Notes under the pieces: model-generated
Told to the model about the DNA's origin: nothing
The model's input: the letters and a program-made list of their open reading frames with translations, nothing else
The model's database searches: none
NCBI RefSeq assembly: GCF_001421515.1
Contig: NZ_LMKM01000007.1
Coordinates: 396,952-460,951 of the forward strand
DNA length: 64,000 bases
Source of the DNA: Pedobacter sp. Leaf216
GTDB taxonomy: Bacteria > Bacteroidota > Bacteroidia > Sphingobacteriales > Sphingobacteriaceae
Direction of reading: 5' to 3'
Position numbers and translations under genes: made by a program
Shown here: in pieces, positions 7,794 through 14,986 of the stretch
How positions within the stretch are numbered: position 1 is the first letter of the stretch
Layout: each line of letters opens with the position of its first letter

Positions 7794-10700
7794 ATGGATC
7801 TTAATTTTTATCCAGAAAACTTAAAGCGACGGAAGGGCTCTTCTTACAAAAGAATCCTGATCACAGGCATGTCTGCATTGTGCATATTATGCGTCGCAAA
7901 CACCGCAAATGCTGATGCTAGCATTCGAAAAACAGCACTTTTAACGGTAGAAGCAAACAACCCAATGAGCAAACGGGATGTTACCTTAAAAGGAAAAATT
8001 GTTGACGAAAAAGGCGAAACACTGGTTGGCGTAAGCATTAAAGTAAAGGGCACTACCATTGTAACTTCTACTGATGCGAATGGCGCATTTTCAATTACCA
8101 TTCCATCAACGGTGAGCAACCCGGTTTTGGAGGTATCGTACATTGGTTACACAAGTCAGGAAGTTCCAGTTAGTGGCAAAACAACCATTAGTATCCAGTT
8201 AAAAAGCGCAAGCAATGATTTGGATGAAGTTGTGGTAGTGGGTTATAACACCGTTAAAAAAAGTGATTTAACGGGAGCAGTTGTAAGTGTGGGTGCAGAA
8301 GAGATTAGATCAAGACCGGTGCAAAACGCATTACAGGCCATACAAGGTAAGGCTGCCGGGGTCGATATTACTTCCAACGAGCGCCCCGGGCAGTTGGGAA
8401 GCATCTTAATTAGAGGGGTAAGATCATTAAAAGCCAGCAATTCTCCGCTTTATGTGGTAGATGGAATCCCATTGCAAGCTGGTGGTATAGATGCGATTAA
8501 CCCAAATGATATTGAAACCATTGATATATTAAAAGATGCATCTGCAACAGCCATATACGGTTCGCGCGGTGCAAATGGTGTTGTTCTGGTTACCACTAAA
8601 AAAGGTAAAATCGGCAGAATAACGATGGATTATGTAGGTACAGCAACCATCGAAACTTTAAATGATAGAATGGAAATGATGAATTCGGCGCAGTACATCG
8701 AATTCCGTCGTGATGCCTATCGCCGTGTCGGCTATTTAAATCCTTTAGCCAATGCCAATTCCACTTATCCGGCAGTACCTACCCTGGCAGATGATAACCG
8801 TATTTTCCCTAACGATAATTATGTAACTGCAAACATTGCACAGGGCTGGCAAAATGGTGTTTATGATGGCAGTTTGGTTCCTACTACAGATTGGGGCGAC
8901 CTTGTTACCCGAACCGGTATTACGCAAGATCATGTATTGAGTGTAAGTGGTGGTACAGATAAGATAAAAGCATATGGATCGTTTGGCTACTTAAACCAAA
9001 CAGGTACACAGTTGGGCCAGGATTTTGAGCGATATAGCGGCAAATTAAGTGTAGAACTTACACCCGTTAAGTGGTTTAAAATGGGCCTTAACTTAACTGC
9101 TACTTATGGCTTGCAGAATTATGGCTTCGTTGCTGCAAGTGCATCAGGTGCTGGCAATATTTATGCTGCAGCGCGTGGAATGCTTCCTTTAGCTGTTCCT
9201 TTTGATGCAAGCGGCAATAGAATTAACCTGCCGGGTGGTGATATCAATATTCAAAACCCGGTTTTGGAGGCAGATTATAACATCAACCTGCGTAAAACCT
9301 TAAGAACCTTAGGATCTGTATATGCAGAGGTTAATATTTTGAAAGGGCTAAAATACCGTATTAATTTCGGACCAGATTTTTCTAATTATTACAACGGCAG
9401 GTACCAGGATGCGAAATCAGTTAACCGCGATGCAGGTATCCCTGGCTCGGTAAACAATTATGCGCAATTAAACCAAAGCAATAAATTTGCCTATACCCTC
9501 GATCATTTATTATATTATGATAAAACGCTCGGCAAGCATAATTTTGGGGTAACCTTATTGCAAAGTTCATCGGCCTTTAAAGATGAATCATCATCATTAA
9601 CAGGCAGTAAAATAAACCTGATTGCACCACTTTGGTACGGATTGAGGGCTGGCAGTGTTACCGCATTGGATGGCTTTGATACTGATTTAAGAAAATCGAC
9701 ACTGGCCTCGTATATGGCAAGGGTAAATTATAGCTTTAACAGCAAATACCTGTTAACGGCATCAACCCGTTGGGACGGTGCCTCACAGCTTGCCGCTGGC
9801 AACAAATGGGATTTTTTCCCTTCGGCAGCGTTGGCCTGGCGATTGGAGCAGGAAGATTTCATGAAAAACATCAAATGGGTTGATCAGTTAAAGCTTAGAA
9901 TCGGTGTAGGTAGCACAGGCAACTCATCGGTAGAGATTGGCAGCACACTCGGCCTTTTACAACCGCTCACTTATACCTTTGGCAGTTCGGCGCAGATAGG
10001 TTATGTGGCATCTGATGCTTCATCGTCCAACCCGATCACTTTTCCTAACAAATTATTAAGTTGGGAAAAAACCTTACAGTATAACCTCGGTTTGGATTTC
10101 GACATACTAAAAGGAAGAATCAGCGGATCACTGGATCTTTACAAATCGAAAACAACAGATTTAATCCTGCTTAAAAATATCCCAATCATTAATGGCTATC
10201 CTAATTCATTTGATAACATCGGTTCGACTAAAAATAAAGGATTGGATTTGACTTTAAATACAGTTAACGTTAAAACAAGCGATTTTAGCTGGGAATCTAC
10301 CTTAAGTTTCTCTACAAGCAAAGATGAAATAGTAAAGCTAAATGGAGGAAACATGGTTCTTGATCGCTTTTTTATCGGTCAGCGCAATGGCGTAGCTTAC
10401 GATTTCGTTAAAGAAGGCATTTGGCAGAACACACCAGAAGATCTGGCTGAAATTGCTAAATACAAAACAAACGGCTTTACTTTCAGTCCTGGAAATATCA
10501 AGGTTAAAGATTTAAATGGCGATTATAAAATTGATGCCAATAACGACCGCCAGATATTAGGCCATTACAATCCAAGCTGGACAGGTGGTTTAACCAATAC
10601 TTTTGGTTATAAAGGTTTCGATTTAACCGTATTTATTGTTGCCCGCTATAACTTCCTGATCGAAACCGGTGCAGAATCCTTACAAGGTCGCTTTGCACAA

Positions 10701-11015
10701 CGTGTACTCGATTACTGGACGCCTACAAACCCAACAAATAGTTACCCTGCACCAAATTATGCCAGTGCAGCAGGCGATCAGTACAAAAGCTCAATGAACT
10801 ACCAGGATGGTTCTTTTATCAAAATCAGAACCTTATCCCTGGGTTATAATTTCGCTTCAGATCTGGCGAAGAAACTCACTTTATCGCGCTTAAGGGTTTA
10901 TGCGCAAGCCATTAACCCTGGCCTGATTTACTCAAACGTTAAATGGATCGACCCGGATTTGGGTGGTTCTACTTTTAACAGAGGTGTAGTATTTGGAATT
11001 AACGCAAGCTTTTAA
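7794..11015 (+). CDS. SusC-like TonB-dependent outer-membrane transporter (pair 1)
   Basis: 1073-residue TonB-dependent receptor of the SusC/RagA type, which imports oligosaccharides with its SusD lid. It has an unusually long basic leader (MDLNFYPENLKRRKG) before the hydrophobic signal segment. Then come a carboxypeptidase-D-like domain (about 63-142, GKIVDEKGETLVGVSIKVKG), the SusC hallmark VVVGYNTVKKSDLTGAV, and a plug with LYVVDGIPL and DASATAIYGSRGANGV. The rest is a 22-strand-type beta-barrel. A start at the internal Met 7869 would give a shorter leader. SusD follows after 20 bp. The CAGGAT element upstream ties it to the other PUL units here. Substrate is inferred only. Confidence 0.95.
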   Translation: MDLNFYPENLKRRKGSSYKRILITGMSALCILCVANTANADASIRKTALLTVEANNPMSKRDVTLKGKIVDEKGETLVGVSIKVKGTTIVTSTDANGAFSITIPSTVSNPVLEVSYIGYTSQEVPVSGKTTISIQLKSASNDLDEVVVVGYNTVKKSDLTGAVVSVGAEEIRSRPVQNALQAIQGKAAGVDITSNERPGQLGSILIRGVRSLKASNSPLYVVDGIPLQAGGIDAINPNDIETIDILKDASATAIYGSRGANGVVLVTTKKGKIGRITMDYVGTATIETLNDRMEMMNSAQYIEFRRDAYRRVGYLNPLANANSTYPAVPTLADDNRIFPNDNYVTANIAQGWQNGVYDGSLVPTTDWGDLVTRTGITQDHVLSVSGGTDKIKAYGSFGYLNQTGTQLGQDFERYSGKLSVELTPVKWFKMGLNLTATYGLQNYGFVAASASGAGNIYAAARGMLPLAVPFDASGNRINLPGGDINIQNPVLEADYNINLRKTLRTLGSVYAEVNILKGLKYRINFGPDFSNYYNGRYQDAKSVNRDAGIPGSVNNYAQLNQSNKFAYTLDHLLYYDKTLGKHNFGVTLLQSSSAFKDESSSLTGSKINLIAPLWYGLRAGSVTALDGFDTDLRKSTLASYMARVNYSFNSKYLLTASTRWDGASQLAAGNKWDFFPSAALAWRLEQEDFMKNIKWVDQLKLRIGVGSTGNSSVEIGSTLGLLQPLTYTFGSSAQIGYVASDASSSNPITFPNKLLSWEKTLQYNLGLDFDILKGRISGSLDLYKSKTTDLILLKNIPIINGYPNSFDNIGSTKNKGLDLTLNTVNVKTSDFSWESTLSFSTSKDEIVKLNGGNMVLDRFFIGQRNGVAYDFVKEGIWQNTPEDLAEIAKYKTNGFTFSPGNIKVKDLNGDYKIDANNDRQILGHYNPSWTGGLTNTFGYKGFDLTVFIVARYNFLIETGAESLQGRFAQRVLDYWTPTNPTNSYPAPNYASAAGDQYKSSMNYQDGSFIKIRTLSLGYNFASDLAKKLTLSRLRVYAQAINPGLIYSNVKWIDPDLGGSTFNRGVVFGINASF

Positions 11016-11035
11016 TAAAGCATAAGAATTTGATT

Positions 11036-13006
11036 ATGAAAAAGATTAAAAATTTAATAACGGCAGTTGCCTTGCTTGGTGTGGCAATTATTTTACCAAC
11101 CTCATGCAAAAAAAGCTTTTTGGATGAAGAAGTGATCAATGCCCGTAACACAGCTGATTTTCAAAAAACGGAAGGTTTGGACGGGTTGGTGATCGGGATG
11201 TACCAAAGCTTAAAATTCCATTTCAATTATACCTGGGCTTATACCAGTACCAATTATGGCGTTGATGAATTTACAGTGGGCGGCGACAGAACCGAGCAGA
11301 TGTGGAATTCTTATGATGGCAACTTAAATTCATTTAACTCGGATGTACAGGCCGTTTTCGACAACATGTATACCAACATCAATTCGGCCAACATTGTAAT
11401 AAAAAATGTACCTGTATATTATACCGGAGCCAATAAAAATACCCGTTTAGGTGAAGGTTACTTTATGCGTGCTTTCGATTATTTTAAACTGGTGAAACAA
11501 TTTGGCGGTGTACCTTTACAACTCGAATCATTAGAAGTCATTAAAGAAGAATTTACCAGAAACACTGCTAAAGAAGTATATGAGCAGGTTATTCAGGATT
11601 TTATTCAAGCCTATAACCTGCTTCCTGCTACTCCAGGCGAAACCGGAAGACTAACCAAATGGGCCGCAGCACACTTTTTGGCCAAAGCATATTTATTCCG
11701 TGCAAGTGAAATGAATAACGACTGGAATGCTGATACCAAAACTGCCGATTTACAGAATGCCGTTAAATATGCTGATTTGGTGATTAACAGCGGCCAGCAT
11801 ACTTTGGCTACAAACTTTAGCGATTTATGGAATTTTACAGCTGTAGATGGTCCGAATGAAGCCAATAAGGAAGTAATTCTGGCAGCACAGTTTTCTAATA
11901 ACACTGCAACGCAAGGCCGCTACGGAAACCAGGTACATTTATATTATCCATCAGTTTATCAAAATCTTCCTGGCATGCAACGTGATATCCCGGGCGACCG
12001 TGAGTTTCAAAGGATGAGATCAACCGATTATGCTATCGATGTTTTTGATCGGGTAAACGATTCGAGATTCTGGAAAAGTTTTAAAACACGTTACTTATGC
12101 AATAACCCTGCCGGTGCGCCAAAATGGACAGCAGCTACAGCACCTACACCTGCGCTTGTTAACCAGGTTAAATTTACCGGCGGACAGGAATCGATCCTTT
12201 ACATAATAAACGATGCCAACGATACCCGTTATACAAGCACCAACATTACATTAAGGGCACCAAGTATGTATGTGAGGTATTTTGCAGGGCAGCCGCAAAG
12301 TTATTTAAACGCACATGGAAATTATGGTGTAAGCCAATACCCTGCCCTTTCTAAATTTATGGATGGTTCGAGGAATTTAATTGCTTCACAATTTGGCCAG
12401 CGTGATGGTATTTTAGCCCGTTTAGCCGAAACCTACCTAATTGCTGCAGAGGCTTACGGAAGATTAGGACAATATGCACAGGCCATACCATATTTAAACA
12501 AGGTAAGAGATCGTGCTGCTTATAAAGATGGCGAAGATCGCTCTGCTTATGTTGATGGTGGTATTGCTTACAAAACCAATGCGGCTGTTAACAGTTCAGG
12601 ATTTGTATCCTACTCTGATAAAAATACTTATTTCGAATCTAACAATCTTCCGGTTACTACTGCAAGTACATTAACACCAATGCACTTAAATAGCGAAGCC
12701 GATATTTTTAACTCGAGTAGAGATTTTTACGATAAAGTGGGTGCCACCTCTAATGAAGATAAATTTAAAGCTTTCATTTTAGATGAGCGCTCTAGAGAAT
12801 TGATGGGTGAGTTGATGCGTTGGGAAGATTTGGGCCGTACTAAAACACTTGTTACCCGCACAGCAGCTTTTAATGTTGAAGCCAAACCATTAGAAAACAA
12901 ACATTACTTAAGGCCAATTCCGCAAAATTTCCTTGATGTACTTAAAATTAGTGGCGAACCTTTAACACCTGCACAAAAACAAGCCATGCAAAATCCTGGT
13001 TGGTAA
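11036..13006 (+). CDS. SusD/RagB-like glycan-binding lipoprotein (pair 1)
   Basis: Start chosen at ATG 11036 (MKKIKNLITAV); the reading frame also contains a TTG two codons earlier. The 656-residue product has a lipoprotein signal (LPTSCKKSFLDE), then the SusD N-terminal region with tetratricopeptide-like helices (GEGYFMRAFDYFKLVKQFGGVPLQ) and the usual C-terminal signature around ILDERSRELMGELMRWEDLGRTKTL. It would cap the SusC barrel on the cell surface and bind glycan. At 656 residues it is longer than typical SusD proteins (500-600), with a large central insertion. It ends 17 bp before a strong terminator, so pair 1 is a two-gene operon without enzymes. Confidence 0.94.
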   Translation: MKKIKNLITAVALLGVAIILPTSCKKSFLDEEVINARNTADFQKTEGLDGLVIGMYQSLKFHFNYTWAYTSTNYGVDEFTVGGDRTEQMWNSYDGNLNSFNSDVQAVFDNMYTNINSANIVIKNVPVYYTGANKNTRLGEGYFMRAFDYFKLVKQFGGVPLQLESLEVIKEEFTRNTAKEVYEQVIQDFIQAYNLLPATPGETGRLTKWAAAHFLAKAYLFRASEMNNDWNADTKTADLQNAVKYADLVINSGQHTLATNFSDLWNFTAVDGPNEANKEVILAAQFSNNTATQGRYGNQVHLYYPSVYQNLPGMQRDIPGDREFQRMRSTDYAIDVFDRVNDSRFWKSFKTRYLCNNPAGAPKWTAATAPTPALVNQVKFTGGQESILYIINDANDTRYTSTNITLRAPSMYVRYFAGQPQSYLNAHGNYGVSQYPALSKFMDGSRNLIASQFGQRDGILARLAETYLIAAEAYGRLGQYAQAIPYLNKVRDRAAYKDGEDRSAYVDGGIAYKTNAAVNSSGFVSYSDKNTYFESNNLPVTTASTLTPMHLNSEADIFNSSRDFYDKVGATSNEDKFKAFILDERSRELMGELMRWEDLGRTKTLVTRTAAFNVEAKPLENKHYLRPIPQNFLDVLKISGEPLTPAQKQAMQNPGW

Positions 13007-13020
13007 CCGGATTTAACCAT

Positions 13021-13066
13021 TAACAAAAAGAGCGGTTTACCTTTTGGTAACCGCTCTTTTTGTTAA
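13021..13066. terminator. Bidirectional terminator between SusD and the toxin gene
   Basis: Long near-perfect palindrome: TTAACAAAAAGAGCGG(T)TTACC, a TTTT loop, then GGTAACCGCTCTTTTTGTTAA. A T run follows the stem on both strands, so it can stop the SusD transcript from the left and the toxin-antitoxin transcript from the right. Confidence 0.85.
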
Positions 13067-13073
13067 TGACTTT

Positions 13074-13349
13074 TTATTTATCATAATGAAAACGACATTG
13101 AATAACCGCACACTGCTGATCTTTACCTTTGGTGCCTGATATTTGATAAACCAAGCGGTGCTCTCCTGTAATCCGCCTCGACCAAAATCCCTTTAAATTA
13201 TGCTTTAAAGCTTCAGGTTTTCCTAAACCATGAAAGGGCGTTCTTGTAATATCTTTCAACAGTACCCTTACTTTTCTTTCCGCTTCTTCATCATTATCCA
13301 TCCAGTATTCAAAATCTGCCCAACCCTCCTCGGTAAATAAGATTTTCAT
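13074..13349 (-). CDS. yoeB: YoeB/Txe-family toxin (ribosome-dependent mRNA interferase)
   Basis: 91 residues that follow E. coli YoeB closely: a start like ILFTEEGWADFEYW, then RTPFHGLGKPEALKHNL, GFWSRRITGEHRLVYQI and a C-terminal CRFHYDK. YoeB toxins bind the ribosomal A site and cleave mRNA; the conserved Glu, Arg, His and terminal Tyr positions appear present. The gene lies 3 bp after its antitoxin, an order usual for this family. It reads against the surrounding PUL genes and ends at a shared terminator. Symbol by family resemblance only. Confidence 0.92.
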   Translation of the reverse strand: MKILFTEEGWADFEYWMDNDEEAERKVRVLLKDITRTPFHGLGKPEALKHNLKGFWSRRITGEHRLVYQISGTKGKDQQCAVIQCRFHYDK

Positions 13350-13352
13350 AGT

Positions 13353-13628
13353 TTAGGCCTTAACAATTTTTTTGTCTGCCAAAGAGAAATGCTTAGTTTT
13401 ACCAGCTTTTAAACTCTCAATCGAATTTTCCAGCCTTTTACGATTTGCTTCTGTTGACATGAGATGTGCCGTTTCAGTAAGTGCATTGTATTCTTTAATA
13501 GAAATTACCACAACAGCATCCTCTTCATTGTTATTTCTTGGCACAATCAAAATGTCTTCCGTAGCGCTTATTTCGTCAAAATAGCTTTTCATGTTTGTTC
13601 TGAGTGAAGAAATTGTTACTGCTTTCAT
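13353..13628 (-). CDS. yefM: YefM/Phd-family antitoxin
   Basis: Start chosen at ATG 13628 (MKAVTISSLRTNMKSYFDEI), which gives the canonical Phd/YefM N-terminus; six upstream codons in frame are unlikely to be used. The 91-residue product has the DNA-binding Phd fold (VTISSLRTNMKSYFDEISA), the central VVVISIKEYNALTETAHLM segment and a charged C-terminal tail that would wrap the toxin. It neutralises the downstream YoeB-like protein and represses its own promoter. Three evenly spaced TGTAC sites just upstream are the likely operator. Confidence 0.92.
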   Translation of the reverse strand: MKAVTISSLRTNMKSYFDEISATEDILIVPRNNNEEDAVVVISIKEYNALTETAHLMSTEANRKRLENSIESLKAGKTKHFSLADKKIVKA

Positions 13629-13639
13629 ATTAATATTTA

Positions 13640-13668
13640 TGTACAATCAAATGTACGTTAATATGTAC
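13640..13668. promoter_or_regulatory. Putative YefM-YoeB operator: three TGTAC sites 12 bp apart
   Basis: TGTAC occurs at 13640, 13652 and 13664, exactly 12 bp apart, immediately upstream of the antitoxin start. YefM-family operators in E. coli are built on TGTACA palindromes, so these are probably three antitoxin contacts on one DNA face. Confidence 0.65.
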
Positions 13669-13841
13669 AAATAAACAAACTGCTTTATCTATTTAAAATT
13701 GCAACTAAGCTATATTGCAATTCCATCCTACCGATAATTTTTACGTATTGCATTTGTTACTTCTATAAACCAATTTTAAGTTGGCATTTCAATCGTTTGA
13801 AAAGTCTTTAAAGTCAATCATCATAACTAAAGCACGTGTTC

Positions 13842-13861
13842 TACAGGATAGAGCAGGATGG
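13842..13861 (+). promoter_or_regulatory. CAGGAT direct-repeat element, copy b
   Basis: TACAGGATAGAGCAGGATGG, matching copy a at 18 of 20 positions. It lies 114 bp before the ATG at 13976. The following 13881-13896 block matches the one after copy a at 14 of 16 bases and at identical spacing (20 bp). Confidence 0.78.
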
Positions 13862-13975
13862 CCCTCTAAATTTTAAACGTTAAACTCGTTTAACCATTTA
13901 ACCAAATATTTCCTATTATAAAGAGTTTTTCAATCCATTGAAAACTGAAACACTCCTATATTGACCCAATTTGAG

Positions 13976-14977
13976 ATGAATAAAATCCTGCTGGCCTTTT
14001 TAATGCTATTTTGCACCCATACTTTCGCCCAAAATAGCAATAAGATACAACCCGTTCCTAAGCCATTGTATAGCGACCCTGTTTATGATGGAGCTGCCGA
14101 CCCGGTGGTGATTTGGAATAAAGGCGAAAAAAAGTGGTTTATGTTTTACACCAACCGAAGGGCTAAGGCTAAAAATCTTGATGGCGTAAGCTGGGTGCAT
14201 GGTACAAGAATCGGCATTGCCGAATCGAAAGATGGTGTGAAATGGAAATACCGCGATACCTGTGATATCCAATACCGATTAACTGATTATACACATTGGG
14301 CACCAGAAGTAATCGAAAATAAAGGGATTTACCACATGTACTTAACCTATGTGCCTGGCGTTTTTAAAGATTGGCGTCACCCGCGCTACATTGTGCACCT
14401 CACCAGCAAAAACCTCATAAATTGGAAATTCGAATCAAAATTAAACCTTGCTTCCGAACGCTGTATTGATGCATGTGTGTTTAAATTGCCCGATAACAAA
14501 GGCTGGCGAATGTATTACAACAACGAAATGGCAGGCAAATCGATCTATTATGCCGATAGTAAAGATTTATACCATTGGGAAGATAGCGGCAAAAAACTGA
14601 TCGGCGATAAAGGCTGCGAAGGTCCGAAAGTTTTCTATTGGAAAAACACCTACTGGATGGTGGTGGATAATTGGAACGGCTTAGGAATATATTCTTCTAA
14701 CGACCTGCTGACCTGGAAACGGCAGCCCAAAAATATTTTGCAGGAACCCGGAAAGGGAACCGACGATGGTGTAATGGGCGGTCATGCCGATGTTGTGGTA
14801 AACGGAGATAAAGCCTATATCTATTATTTTACCCATCCGGGTCGAACACCCGAAAATAAAGGTATCGACAATGAAGCAACAAGAAGGAGCGTAATCCAAC
14901 TGGCAGAACTAGAATACCAGAATGGCGAAATTATTTGCAACCGCGATAAACCATTATTCATTAAATTAACCCACTAA
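13976..14977 (+). CDS. Five-bladed beta-propeller glycosidase, GH43/GH117-like
   Basis: Start chosen at ATG 13976 (MNKILLAFLMLF), which begins a clean signal peptide ending FAQN. The 333-residue mature region reads as a five-bladed propeller: ADPVVIWNKGEKKWFMFYTN carries a candidate catalytic Asp42, and KGCEGPKVFYWKNTYWMV carries a candidate acid Glu215. GGHADVVV comes near the end. This Asp...Glu layout is that of GH43, GH32 and GH117 enzymes. I cannot place it in a known subfamily. It likely removes a terminal sugar such as arabinose or galactose from pectin side chains. It heads an operon with the GH2 gene 9 bp downstream, and has CAGGAT copy b upstream. Confidence 0.75.
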   Translation: MNKILLAFLMLFCTHTFAQNSNKIQPVPKPLYSDPVYDGAADPVVIWNKGEKKWFMFYTNRRAKAKNLDGVSWVHGTRIGIAESKDGVKWKYRDTCDIQYRLTDYTHWAPEVIENKGIYHMYLTYVPGVFKDWRHPRYIVHLTSKNLINWKFESKLNLASERCIDACVFKLPDNKGWRMYYNNEMAGKSIYYADSKDLYHWEDSGKKLIGDKGCEGPKVFYWKNTYWMVVDNWNGLGIYSSNDLLTWKRQPKNILQEPGKGTDDGVMGGHADVVVNGDKAYIYYFTHPGRTPENKGIDNEATRRSVIQLAELEYQNGEIICNRDKPLFIKLTH

Positions 14978-14986
14978 CCAATTATA

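Larger units (their letters stand above)
13629..13975. other. Divergent promoter region (antitoxin / propeller glycosidase)
   Basis: Gene-free 347 bp that serve the minus-strand antitoxin and the plus-strand glycosidase operon. It holds the TGTAC operator at the left and CAGGAT element copy b with its promoter block (13881-13896, TAAACTCGTTTAACCA) at the right. Nothing else is recognisable. Confidence 0.6.
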
